In this document: piece by piece, positions 26,012 through 35,052 of the stretch | Layout: each line of letters starts with the position of its first letter | Position numbering within the stretch: position 1 is the first letter of the stretch | Position numbers and translations under genes: made by a program | Notes under the pieces: generated by a model | Seen by the model: only the letters and a program-made list of their open reading frames with translations | What the model was told of the DNA's origin: nothing | The model's database searches: none | From: Bacteroidales bacterium | GTDB taxonomy: Bacteria > Bacteroidota > Bacteroidia > Bacteroidales > P3 | Assembly (NCBI GenBank): GCA_017429685.1 | Contig: JAFROL010000021.1 | Location: 1-64,000 of the forward strand | DNA length: 64,000 nt | Direction of reading: 5' to 3'

Positions 26012-28813
26012 TTATTTTGCTTTTTTGCTGTCGCAGATACGTGCGAAGGGGCAGTATTTGCATCGGTAGCTGTCGGGTCGTGCAAAGAAGTCGGTGCCGG
26101 GATCCATAATCTCGTCCAGCAACGTGGCCAGATGTTGCTCGAAAAGGTCTATGTGCTTGTCGCACAGTTCGCTTGTGCCAGTCCACCGGACGGCCATAAA
26201 GTCCGACGATAGTGCGCCGAGGGCGAAGATGCCTGCCGTGAAGGGTCCGGCGTAGTTGTGCTTGCGGCAATAGAGCCAGGCGTAGGTCATAACCTGGAAC
26301 CATTTGTCAGGGACGGCGTGCGGGTCAAATTGTTCGTCTTTGACGGCGAGGTCGGTGTTTTTGACGCGCCCCGACTTGTAGTCGGCGATGCGGAGCTGCC
26401 CGTTGAAGAGGTCGACGCGGTCGGCGACACCTTTGATGTTGACGCTGGCGCTGTTGTCGCCGAGAGTCAGCGGCATCGTCATATCCTCTTCGAGAAGGCT
26501 GATTTCTATGCGGTTGCCTTTCTTGAGCGACTCTATCTCTTTTTTCAGGAAATGCGAAATCTGCGTCTTCGCCACTTCGTTGTAGAGCCGGTTTTTCCCC
26601 TCCTCGCTGCGTCCTTTGAGCACTTCGCGTTTAAAACTTTCGTCGACCATAGTTCCGATGTTGTCGAGGGCATCCTGCAGTGTGTCGATTTTGATGATAT
26701 GGTCTGTGTCGCGCAAGTATATCTGTTTCAACAGGTCGTGGATGTAGGAGCCGAGCTCGTTGGCTTCGAGGTCTTCGTTCATCTCTTCACGTTCTTGGAT
26801 GTGGAGCACGTCGCCGTAGAAAAACTGCTTCGGGCATCCGCGGTAGCGGTTCAGTGCCGATGGCGAGAAACCTTTCTGCGCCAGTTCGCCGAGGCGCTGT
26901 AGGGTTCTGCTGTCTTTGCCGACAGGGAGCCCCTTTTCTGTCGATGATGCTTTGTTGGTGGCTGCCACGATTTCTTCCGAAATCTTGATGTTGGGGTAGC
27001 GGGGAGCCAGCTCGTTCCGGATCTGCAGGATGAAACGGCTGGGCTCGCCTTTGCCCATACCGTCGGAGTCGGAACTGTAGAGCAGCCACACATTGTGGGC
27101 ACGCTGTATGAGGCGGTAGAAGTTGTACGCATAGACGGCGTCTTTTTCCTTGAAGGCAGGGATGCCGTAGGCCGTCTTTAGTGATAACGGAATCAGTGAG
27201 TTGGTGCTGCGTCCGGCAGGTAGCGTCCCCTCGTTGAGCGAAAGAAGGATGATGTTGCTGAAGTCGAGGCTGCGTGTTTCGAGCATACCAAGTATCTGCA
27301 GTCCTTCGAGCGGTTCGCCATAGAAAGGCACTGAGCGACGCTGGGCTATTCGCTGGTAGATTTTCTGCAGTGTGTCGATACGGGTGATGAAGTTGCGCTT
27401 GACTTGCAGGTCGTTGAGGTAGTTGAGAATCTGCAGCAGGCAGGCCAGCGACTCTTTCTCCTTGGTGTTGCCGTCGAACAAATCGGCATCGACCAGCAAG
27501 GCAAAAAGCTGTCGCATAAGGTCGATGATTTCGTCGATCGCCGGCGTCGTTTTTTCAAAAAGAAACATAATCTGGTCGCTCTTGTCGATTCCATTGAGCA
27601 TCAAGCTGATGTCTTGTTTCCGTGCACGTATGACTTTTTGGCGGTTTATAAAGCCCGTAATGCGAGCATACATATCATTGGTTTCGAGGAATTTGGCGAC
27701 GAGTGTGTCGGAGAGTACGTTTGTCAGGTCGACGTGGTAGAATTTGTCGTCGCGTGCATTGGCGTAGAGTGCCATTAGTTTGGTGGCCAATGCATTGACG
27801 TTTGATAGCGTGAACGGATAGCCCATCGTGACGTTGGTCGATTTGACTTGCTGTGGCAGCGAATTGAGCACAGGTAGCAGCATATTCTCGTCGGCCAGAA
27901 CAATGGCGGTGTCCTGCAGGGTTGTGTCGGATGATCTTTCAAGTTGGTCGACAATCTTTCCGCACGCTTTGGCCTGCAGCACGTTTTCGGGACAGTTGAT
28001 TATGTGTATGACTTTGTCTCCCAAAGAGAAATGATCGTCGAAAGCACCTGTTCCATCGAACCTTTTTTTGTTCTCGCGGAGGAAGTGTCCTGCTTCTTGA
28101 CGGTCGTCGTCAAAATAGTATGCGTCGCCGTCGCAAAGCAGAGTGCCCAAACCTTGGCGGACGAAGTGGCTGATGATGCGGTACTCGCTGGCCGACAAGG
28201 CGTTGAATCCGACGAAATAGACGTGGCTGCATCCGAGCCTGCTGGCCAGTGTGTCGATGTTTTCGGCCACGTAGCGGTAGGCCATACCGGTATATGCTTT
28301 CTGCTCTTTGTCGAGGTTGGCGCGGAGCTGTGTGTAGTAGGTGTTGAGCGACTCGTAGAATTTGAGATATTTCTCCTGGAACGGAGTCAGGGGCGCACCT
28401 GTCACGTCCCACTCTCCCAGCCGTTTGTAGTCCTTGATGTGGCTGAACAGTTTTTTGGCGTCGACACAGTAGAGGTCGATTTCGGAAAAATCGGCGAGCA
28501 TCATCTCGCCAAAGGAGATGAACTCCTCGAAAGTGTCGAAACGCCGGCCGACACCCTCCATATTGCGGTGTATGTCGTACAGTTCGAACAGTAGAAATTC
28601 GTGAGGTGTAATCTGTTTCTGTCCGAGAGTGGCCACCAGGTCGTCGATGCCGATGATGTCGGGCAGGAAGAATGGCTTGTCGCCAAAGGTCCTCAACTCT
28701 TTCTTGAGAAATAGTCCGGCTCGCCGGTTGTTGAAAACGACGGTGATGTGTTCTATGTCGTGCTGGTGTTCGTCCCAGATGCGCTGTGCCACTGTGTGCA
28801 GAAATGATTCCAT
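26012..28813 (-). CDS. AddB-like PD-(D/E)XK nuclease/helicase-related protein
   Basis: The 933-residue protein (start at MESFLHTVAQRIWDEH; the in-frame ATG 34 codons upstream lacks family similarity) resembles AddB-type subunits of recombination nucleases. Its N-terminal helicase-like domain has a non-standard loop, VVFNNRRAGLFLKKEL. The C-terminal nuclease has GCPKQFFYGD, GSYIHDLLKQIY, the core LRIADYKSG, the QVMTYAWLY helix, and a final CKYCPFARIC cluster, which with the earlier cysteine could bind an iron-sulphur centre. No AddA partner is adjacent in this window, although the two are usually neighbours. The upstream 415-base gap holds only promoter and leader elements of the divergent wza gene. 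Confidence 0.85.
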   Translation of the reverse strand: MESFLHTVAQRIWDEHQHDIEHITVVFNNRRAGLFLKKELRTFGDKPFFLPDIIGIDDLVATLGQKQITPHEFLLFELYDIHRNMEGVGRRFDTFEEFISFGEMMLADFSEIDLYCVDAKKLFSHIKDYKRLGEWDVTGAPLTPFQEKYLKFYESLNTYYTQLRANLDKEQKAYTGMAYRYVAENIDTLASRLGCSHVYFVGFNALSASEYRIISHFVRQGLGTLLCDGDAYYFDDDRQEAGHFLRENKKRFDGTGAFDDHFSLGDKVIHIINCPENVLQAKACGKIVDQLERSSDTTLQDTAIVLADENMLLPVLNSLPQQVKSTNVTMGYPFTLSNVNALATKLMALYANARDDKFYHVDLTNVLSDTLVAKFLETNDMYARITGFINRQKVIRARKQDISLMLNGIDKSDQIMFLFEKTTPAIDEIIDLMRQLFALLVDADLFDGNTKEKESLACLLQILNYLNDLQVKRNFITRIDTLQKIYQRIAQRRSVPFYGEPLEGLQILGMLETRSLDFSNIILLSLNEGTLPAGRSTNSLIPLSLKTAYGIPAFKEKDAVYAYNFYRLIQRAHNVWLLYSSDSDGMGKGEPSRFILQIRNELAPRYPNIKISEEIVAATNKASSTEKGLPVGKDSRTLQRLGELAQKGFSPSALNRYRGCPKQFFYGDVLHIQEREEMNEDLEANELGSYIHDLLKQIYLRDTDHIIKIDTLQDALDNIGTMVDESFKREVLKGRSEEGKNRLYNEVAKTQISHFLKKEIESLKKGNRIEISLLEEDMTMPLTLGDNSASVNIKGVADRVDLFNGQLRIADYKSGRVKNTDLAVKDEQFDPHAVPDKWFQVMTYAWLYCRKHNYAGPFTAGIFALGALSSDFMAVRWTGTSELCDKHIDLFEQHLATLLDEIMDPGTDFFARPDSYRCKYCPFARICDSKKAK

Positions 28814-29065
28814 TTTTTTTGCTTTTAGATACGTTAACGCAGCAGAAGGAAAAAAATTGCAGATGTGGGTGGGTGAAGTTTCTGTGGACAGTTTTTTATA
28901 ATCGTTTTGGTTCATTTTGCCAATCGGAATTTATTTGTTGGTAAAAAGTTGTTTATTAGGATTTACGGTTTGCTTGGGCCTTCGGGTTTTTGCCGGAATT
29001 ATAGGTTGCGGACGTGTGTATGACGGGCGTCGGACAGATTTTTGTAGGCAAATTGCAAAATAAAT

Positions 29066-29096
29066 TTTGCCGTGTTGTGAAAAAAACATATTTTTG
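29066..29096 (+). promoter_or_regulatory. promoter of the polysaccharide locus
   Basis: TTTG (29066-29069), 19 bases, TATTTTTG (29089-29096): an exact Bacteroidetes promoter. It predicts a leader of about 125 bases before wza. Confidence 0.75.
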
Positions 29097-29112
29097 CAAA
29101 GTTATAAAACCA

Positions 29113-29175
29113 CCCGTTTGCTACTTGAAATGGAGGGGAATGTGTTGTTATGTAATTGCTTGCGGGCGTTTTTTT
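29113..29175 (+). terminator. terminator-like structure in the wza leader
   Basis: CCCGTTTGC (29113-29121) can pair with GCTTGCGGG (29158-29166) with two internal mismatches. The right arm is followed by GCG and seven T. It sits between the promoter and the first gene of the locus, where an attenuator would be. Stem quality is moderate and the loop is long (36 bases). Confidence 0.4.
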
Positions 29176-29228
29176 AATTTTGTTTTAAAATACGATTAAT
29201 AAAAAATATAATATAAAATCAATAGAAA

Positions 29229-30050
29229 ATGCAAAAGAAGTTCAGACTCCTAATGGCCATTACGGGCCTGCTGCTGATGACCGTATCGTGTCGTCAGCAG
29301 CGCGACATTGCGTACGTGAAAGATGCCGCCCGCGACTCGGTGATGACTCTCGAAGGTGAGTTCTCGAAGGGTATTCAAGCCAACGACATCCTTTACATCT
29401 ATGTGGAAAGCCAGACGTCGCTGGCCACGGTGCCTTTCAACCAGGAAACAAACAAAGTGGCTGTCAGCGACGGTACGGTGATTAACCCCGGTGCAGGCGC
29501 AGTGCAAGGATATCTGGTGAACCAGGATGGCTATATTATCTTTCCCGTAATCGGAAAAATCAAGGTGCTCGGTATGACTCACAGCCAGTTGGCCAAGTAC
29601 CTCGAGGAGCAGTTGGTCGCCGACGGCCACGTGCTTGACCCCGTGGTCACCGTCAAGCTTATGAATTTCCGCGTTTGCGTCCTTGGCGATGTGGCGCGCC
29701 CCGGCCAGCTGGTTGTCCAAGGCGAGCGTCTGACTATTTTTGAGGCTCTGAGTATGGTCGGCGACTTGCAAATTACCGGCCAGCGCGAAAACGTCACAGT
29801 TATCCGTGAGGAGAACGGCAAGCGCGTCATCGGAACCCTGAACCTGTCGTCGAAGGACGTATTCCAGTCGCCGTATTACTATCTGCATCAGAACGATGTG
29901 GTGTATGTCGAGCCCAACCTTCGCAAGAAACGCAACGCCGACCGCGACCCGATAGTGATGACCTACATCTCGAGCGGCCTTTCGGTGATTTCGGTGCTGT
30001 CGTCAATGTTCTATTACTGGACTTTGAGCAAATACTATAACAACAGGTAG
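29229..30050 (+). CDS. wza: polysaccharide export lipoprotein (Wza-type)
   Basis: The 273-residue outer-membrane protein carries a lipobox (LLLMTVSC, cysteine near residue 21), then a polysaccharide-export domain (DILYIYVESQTSLATVPFN, GAGAVQGYLVNQDGYIIFPVIGKIKVLGMTHSQLAKYLEEQL). SLBB-like beta-grasp segments follow (VTVKLMNFRVCVLGDVARPGQLVVQGERLTIFEALSMVGDLQITGQRENVTVIRE). A C-terminal hydrophobic helix (YISSGLSVISVLSSMFYYW) is the amphipathic pore helix of Wza-type channels. It is the first gene of the locus and is followed after 140 bases by its partner, the Wzc-type kinase. Confidence 0.93.
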   Translation: MQKKFRLLMAITGLLLMTVSCRQQRDIAYVKDAARDSVMTLEGEFSKGIQANDILYIYVESQTSLATVPFNQETNKVAVSDGTVINPGAGAVQGYLVNQDGYIIFPVIGKIKVLGMTHSQLAKYLEEQLVADGHVLDPVVTVKLMNFRVCVLGDVARPGQLVVQGERLTIFEALSMVGDLQITGQRENVTVIREENGKRVIGTLNLSSKDVFQSPYYYLHQNDVVYVEPNLRKKRNADRDPIVMTYISSGLSVISVLSSMFYYWTLSKYYNNR

Positions 30051-30190
30051 CAGGGAACGGAGATGTGAGAACGGGTTTGTGTAACCTTGAACTCTGAGGA
30101 ATTTATTCTTTCAACTCACACATACTCTTCTCAACATCCCCATAAAAATACAATCAACATTTTCATCGAATAAAATTTAAATCACAGAAT

Positions 30191-32656
30191 ATGGACAACA
30201 ATCAGATTTTGAACCAAACGCAAAATCCCACCCAGGAGAATGAGAGTTCGGTATCGATTCGCGACATCATCTTTATCGTGCTGAACAACTGGTACTGGTT
30301 TGTCATTTCGGTCTTTGTGTGCTTGGTGGTTACCGCCTTTATCTACAAGTCGAAACCCAAGACATTCACCGACACGGCATCAATTCTGGTGCGTGACGAA
30401 GCCAGCTCCAAGGGTATGAGGACCCAGAATATGGATGCCATTTTCGCCAATATGGGTTTTAACTCCAGTGGACTGACGCTTGAAAACGAGATTTATATCA
30501 TCAAATCGACTCCGTTGTTGATGAAAACGGCCGACCGATTGGGTATGAACAGCTGGTGCAGACGTAACGATGCCTTCAAGAAGGTGTCGTACTACACAGA
30601 CAGCCCGATGCGCCTGAAGGTCTACAATAAACAGGTGGACAGCGTCAAGCTGGCTATGACAATGGAGGTTACGCCTTTGGATGAGAATAATTATACCTAC
30701 CGTCTGACGTCGTTCAATGGCCACAGGGTAAAAGGCGAGAAGAAAAAAGCCGCCTTCGACCAGATTGTCAACATCAACGACTATGCCGGATTCTCGATTG
30801 AGAAGATGGAAGCCTTCAAGAAGGACAAGGATGTGGATGTGACGTACGATATGGGCCTTACGCCGCTTTATGACATTGCACGCAGTATGCAGAGTCGTCT
30901 TGGAGTGTCGCGTGCCGACAAGATTGCATCGATTATCAATATCAGCTATTCGGATGCCAATGCGTTGAGAACCAAAGAAGTCGTAGATACTCTGATTGCT
31001 GTCTATAACGAGGATGTCATCAACGACAAGAATATGGTCGCTGAAAAGACCGAGAAATTTATCGATGATCGTATTGCTCTGATTTTCGGTGAGCTGAGCG
31101 CTGTAGACGCCCGCATTGAAAGTCTGCAGAAAAGCGCCAATGTCACCGACTTGACTTCGGCCAGCGGTACGGTGCTTCAGTCGGGAATGAAATATGCCGA
31201 CGAGGTGGCACAGCTGGAGGTCGAACTGGCAGCCATCAAGATGGTCCAGGAGCATATCACCAATCACGACAACGACAACTCGCTTATTCCGTCGCTGATC
31301 ATATCGGATGCAGGTGTTACCAACCTGATTGCTGTCTATAACAGCCAGCTGTTGGCCTATCAGAAGCTGCTGCAGGGTGCCGGTCCCAACCACCCCAGCG
31401 TGCAGAACAACGCCAAGGAGCTGCAGAATACCCGCGACGCTATCAAGGCTTCAATCAACAACCTGATCAATTCGATCAACGTCAAACTGTCGGGTGCCAA
31501 ACGCCAGGAGCAGATGATGCAGCGCCGTATCAACGACCTTCCGACAACGACCAAGGCCGTCACTGAGGTGGGTCGTGAACAGCGTATCAAAGAGGAGTTG
31601 TATCTTTATCTGCTCAGCAAACGCGAAGAGAACGCTATGAATCTTGCGGTCACTGTGGCCAATGCCAAGGTGGTCGAGAGCGCACAGCAGGTGAAGGTGG
31701 CTCCGAGTCTGATGATGTTTGCAATGGTGGGTCTTATCCTCGGACTTGCCATCCCGGCAGCCGTGATGTTCCTGGTGTCGTTCTTCAACACCAAGCTGCG
31801 TGGCAAACCGGATGTGGAGAAAGCAATGAGCATCCCGGTGCTGGCTGAGATTCCGCAGAAGCCCGAAAGCCGTGCCAAAGACGAGGTGCTGGTCACTGCC
31901 AACGGTACCGACACCATCACCGAGGCGTTCCGAATACTGCATTCCAATATACCGTTCTTCCTCAGCGATGCCGACAAGAAGGTGCTGCAGACCGTCTCGA
32001 CGATGCCTGGCGAGGGTAAGTCGTTCGTGTCGGTCAATCTGGCTCTGTCGCTTGCCTATACTGGTAAGAGAACTATCCTGCTCGACCTCGACCTTCGCAA
32101 GCGCAGCACGTCGAAGACCATCGACCGCCACAACCGTATGGGTATCATCCATTACCTGCTTGGCAAGGAAGAGGACTACGAAAAAATCATCACCAAGAGT
32201 GAAGCTTCGGAGAACCTCGACTATATCGTCTGCGAAAAGACTCCGCCTAACGCAACTCAGCTGCTGATGAACGGCCGTTTCGAAAAACTTGTGGAATACT
32301 TGCGTACACAGTATGACTACATTATCCTCGATTCGACGCCGGCACAGATTGTCGCCGACTCGGCAATTGTCAACCGTTCGGCCGATTTGACGATGTATAT
32401 TATGCGTGTCGGCAAACTGAGCAAGGCAGCTTTCCCGTTCATCCAGGAACTCAGCGACAAGCAGAAATTCAAGAATATGGCTATTGTCCTCACCGACACG
32501 CCGCTCATCAAGAAACGTTACGGTGGATATGGCGGCTACGGTTACGGCTATGGTTACGGCTACGGTTATGGCTACGGTTATGGCTATGGCTACGGCTACG
32601 GTTATGGCTATGGTGAAGACAGTGACAAGAAAGACAAAAAGGATAAAGAATCGTAA
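30191..32656 (+). CDS. wzc: Wzc-type chain-length regulator and tyrosine kinase
   Basis: The 821-residue inner-membrane protein joins a Wzz domain to a bacterial tyrosine kinase. Transmembrane helices are near 36-55 (WYWFVISVFVCLVVTAFIY) and 510-535, with periplasmic coiled coils between. The kinase has Walker A PGEGKSF near 605-611, Walker A' ILLDLDLRKRS and Walker B YIILDSTP. The C-terminal tail is a run of 15 tyrosines in GY and GGY units, then acidic and lysine residues. Such tyrosine clusters are the autophosphorylation site that controls polymer length and export. The run is encoded by a six-base repeat (32519-32614) that could change length by slippage. Confidence 0.95.
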   Translation: MDNNQILNQTQNPTQENESSVSIRDIIFIVLNNWYWFVISVFVCLVVTAFIYKSKPKTFTDTASILVRDEASSKGMRTQNMDAIFANMGFNSSGLTLENEIYIIKSTPLLMKTADRLGMNSWCRRNDAFKKVSYYTDSPMRLKVYNKQVDSVKLAMTMEVTPLDENNYTYRLTSFNGHRVKGEKKKAAFDQIVNINDYAGFSIEKMEAFKKDKDVDVTYDMGLTPLYDIARSMQSRLGVSRADKIASIINISYSDANALRTKEVVDTLIAVYNEDVINDKNMVAEKTEKFIDDRIALIFGELSAVDARIESLQKSANVTDLTSASGTVLQSGMKYADEVAQLEVELAAIKMVQEHITNHDNDNSLIPSLIISDAGVTNLIAVYNSQLLAYQKLLQGAGPNHPSVQNNAKELQNTRDAIKASINNLINSINVKLSGAKRQEQMMQRRINDLPTTTKAVTEVGREQRIKEELYLYLLSKREENAMNLAVTVANAKVVESAQQVKVAPSLMMFAMVGLILGLAIPAAVMFLVSFFNTKLRGKPDVEKAMSIPVLAEIPQKPESRAKDEVLVTANGTDTITEAFRILHSNIPFFLSDADKKVLQTVSTMPGEGKSFVSVNLALSLAYTGKRTILLDLDLRKRSTSKTIDRHNRMGIIHYLLGKEEDYEKIITKSEASENLDYIVCEKTPPNATQLLMNGRFEKLVEYLRTQYDYIILDSTPAQIVADSAIVNRSADLTMYIMRVGKLSKAAFPFIQELSDKQKFKNMAIVLTDTPLIKKRYGGYGGYGYGYGYGYGYGYGYGYGYGYGYGYGEDSDKKDKKDKES
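32519..32614 (+). repeat. (GGNTAY)n repeat encoding the Wzc tyrosine tail
   Basis: Alternating GGY and TAY codons encode 15 tyrosines. The third bases vary (TAC, TAT, GGC, GGT), so the tract is a degenerate 6-base repeat rather than a pure one. Confidence 0.9.
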
Positions 32657-32659
32657 ACG

Positions 32660-33532
32660 ATGAAAGGCATAGTTTTAGCAGGCGGGTCTGGGACCCGCCT
32701 GTATCCTATAACCAAGGGCGTCAGCAAACAATTGCTGCCTGTCTACGACAAGCCGATGGTCTACTATCCTATCTCGGCGTTGATGCTGGCAGGCATTCGT
32801 GACATATTGATAATCTCGACGCCGTTCGACCTGTCTGCTTTCCGTCGTCTGCTGGGCGACGGCAGCGACTATGGTGTGCATTTCTCCTATGCCGAACAGC
32901 CGTCGCCTGACGGCCTTGCGCAGGCATTCATTATTGGCGAGGAGTTTATCGGCGAAGACTCAGTATGCCTGGTGTTGGGTGACAACATCTTCCAAGGTAA
33001 CGGGTTTTCGCGTCTTTTGCGCGAGGCGGTGACGGCTGCCGAAGAGGAGCAGAAGGCAACGGTGTTTGGCTATTGGGTTGCTGACCCGCAGCGCTATGGT
33101 GTCGCTGAATTCGACAAACAGGGTAATGTGCTGTCGATTGAGGAAAAACCCAAGGAACCCAAGTCCAACTATGCTGTTGTGGGACTCTATTTTTATCCCA
33201 ACAAGGTTGTCCGTGTGGCCAAAAGCATAAAGCCGTCGGCGCGTGGCGAACTGGAAATAACAAGCGTGAACCAGTCTTTCCTCAACGACGGAGAACTGAA
33301 GGTCAAATTGCTGGGACGTGGTTTTGCCTGGCTCGACACAGGTACGCACGATTCACTGTCGGAGGCGTCGACATTCATTGAGGTCATCGAAAAACGCCAA
33401 GGACTTAAAATCGCCTGTCTGGAGAGCATAGCATACGAAAAAGGCTGGATTAGCGACGACGAACTGCGCCGCATAGCCCAGCCAATGGCCAAAAACCAGT
33501 ATGGGCAGTACCTATTGGGCTTGATAAAATAG
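32660..33532 (+). CDS. rfbA: glucose-1-phosphate thymidylyltransferase
   Basis: RmlA joins dTTP and glucose-1-phosphate to dTDP-glucose, the first step to dTDP-L-rhamnose. The 290-residue protein has [28 protein letters not shown] (6-33), the metal-binding [13 protein letters not shown] (near 106-118), and [20 protein letters not shown]. Length and motifs match the family. It starts 3 bases after the wzc stop and leads the rfbA-rfbC-rfbD-rfbB set. Confidence 0.97.
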   Translation: MKGIVLAGGSGTRLYPITKGVSKQLLPVYDKPMVYYPISALMLAGIRDILIISTPFDLSAFRRLLGDGSDYGVHFSYAEQPSPDGLAQAFIIGEEFIGEDSVCLVLGDNIFQGNGFSRLLREAVTAAEEEQKATVFGYWVADPQRYGVAEFDKQGNVLSIEEKPKEPKSNYAVVGLYFYPNKVVRVAKSIKPSARGELEITSVNQSFLNDGELKVKLLGRGFAWLDTGTHDSLSEASTFIEVIEKRQGLKIACLESIAYEKGWISDDELRRIAQPMAKNQYGQYLLGLIK

Positions 33533-33556
33533 ATTTATTGATTACAATATATAATA

Positions 33557-34108
33557 ATGGAGATAATAAAAACAGAGATACCTGGAGTTTTGATTGTTGA
33601 GCCGACTGTGTATGGCGACGAGCGCGGGTATTTCTTTGAGAGTTTCAACGAAAAGGAATTCAAGGAGAAAACGGGCTTCAAGGTCCATTTTGTCCAGGAC
33701 AACGAGTCGAAGTCACGTTATGGTGTTGTTCGCGGCTTGCATTTCCAGCACCCTCCTTATGCGCAGAGCAAGCTGGTGCGTGTGGTGAAAGGCGAGGTGC
33801 TCGATGTTGCTGTCGACATTCGTCCCAATTCGGAGACTTTCGGCAAGTATGTTGCTGTGCGTCTGACGGCCGAAAGCCATCGCCAGTTCTTCATTCCTAA
33901 GGGATTTGCCCACGGTTTTGCGGTGTTGAGCGATGAAGTGATATTCCAATATAAATGTGACAGTTTCTACAATCCTGCCAGCGAAGGTGCCATTGCTTGG
34001 GACGACCCCGATTTGGCTATCGACTGGCAGCTGCCTATGGACAAAGTTATTCTGTCGGAGAAAGACAGAAGTCATCCTCGTCTTAAAGATTTGGGAGGAG
34101 AACGCTAA
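33557..34108 (+). CDS. rfbC: dTDP-4-dehydrorhamnose 3,5-epimerase
   Basis: RmlC epimerises dTDP-4-keto-6-deoxyglucose at C3 and C5. The 183-residue cupin has VYGDERGYFFESFNEKEF, the catalytic-histidine strand GVVRGLHFQHPPYAQSKLVRVVKGEVLDVAVDIR (H near 60), and FFIPKGFAHGFAVLSDEVIFQYKCDSFYNP. The last base of its stop is the first base of the rfbD start. Confidence 0.97.
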   Translation: MEIIKTEIPGVLIVEPTVYGDERGYFFESFNEKEFKEKTGFKVHFVQDNESKSRYGVVRGLHFQHPPYAQSKLVRVVKGEVLDVAVDIRPNSETFGKYVAVRLTAESHRQFFIPKGFAHGFAVLSDEVIFQYKCDSFYNPASEGAIAWDDPDLAIDWQLPMDKVILSEKDRSHPRLKDLGGER

Positions 34109-34986
34109 TGAATATCCTTGTGACAGGTGCCAATGGTCAGTTGGGCAGCCATTTGAGGCTGCTGGGAGGAAAGTCGCAGCACCAGTATTTCTTTACTGAT
34201 GTCGACGAACTCGACATCACACGCCGTGATGCCGTGCTCAACTTTGTGCTTACCAATGGTATCAATGTCGTGGTCAACTGCGCTGCCTATACCAATGTTG
34301 ACCGTGCCGAGGACGAGGAAGCGTTGGCAGAGCAAATCAACAGTGTGGCTGTGCGCCATCTTGCCGATGCGGTAAAGGTAAGCGGCGGTATGCTGGTTCA
34401 TATTTCCACGGATTATGTCTTTGGCGGTGCCGGCTACAACAGGCCTTGTCGTGAGGATGCCGCCACCAACCCTACGGGTGCCTATGGACGCACCAAACTG
34501 CACGGAGAACAGGCTATCGCCGAGGTCGGCTGCCATTGTGTGCTTATCCGCACGGGGTGGCTTTACAGCGAGTTTGGCAAGAATTTCGTAAAGACGATGT
34601 TGCGCATTGTCGGTGAGAAAGACACTTGCAAGGTGGTCTTCGACCAGGTTGGGACACCTACATATGCCGGCGATTTGGCTCAGGTTATCTTCGATATTGT
34701 CGAAAATGAGAGCTACCGAGGCAACGACGGCATCTATCATTACAGCAACGAAGGCGTTTGTAGCTGGTACGACTTTGCCCGAGAAATTGCCCGTCAGGCA
34801 GGTATGGACAGATGTCAGATAAAACCTTGTCACAGTGACGAATTCCCGAGCAAGGTGTGCCGTCCGCCATATTCGGTGCTCGACAAGACTAAAATCAAGG
34901 AAACATTCGGCATCGAGATTCCACATTGGACCTCGTCGCTTGGGAAATGCCTTGCAAGGCTGAACGATATTCAAACAGGTTTATAA
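34108..34986 (+). CDS. rfbD: dTDP-4-dehydrorhamnose reductase
   Basis: RmlD reduces the keto sugar to dTDP-L-rhamnose with NAD(P)H. The 292-residue short-chain dehydrogenase has the Rossmann loop VTGANGQLGSHL (4-15), CAAYTNVDRAEDEEALAEQIN, HISTDYVFGG, and the YGRTKLHGE active-site motif (Y and K near 127-131). It is complete and in normal order in the set. Confidence 0.97.
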   Translation: MNILVTGANGQLGSHLRLLGGKSQHQYFFTDVDELDITRRDAVLNFVLTNGINVVVNCAAYTNVDRAEDEEALAEQINSVAVRHLADAVKVSGGMLVHISTDYVFGGAGYNRPCREDAATNPTGAYGRTKLHGEQAIAEVGCHCVLIRTGWLYSEFGKNFVKTMLRIVGEKDTCKVVFDQVGTPTYAGDLAQVIFDIVENESYRGNDGIYHYSNEGVCSWYDFAREIARQAGMDRCQIKPCHSDEFPSKVCRPPYSVLDKTKIKETFGIEIPHWTSSLGKCLARLNDIQTGL

Positions 34987-35052
34987 TTCAATTTGCAATA
35001 TAAAATTTAAAGAATCAAACTTAATTCAGAAACCCATTAAACCCTCAATACT

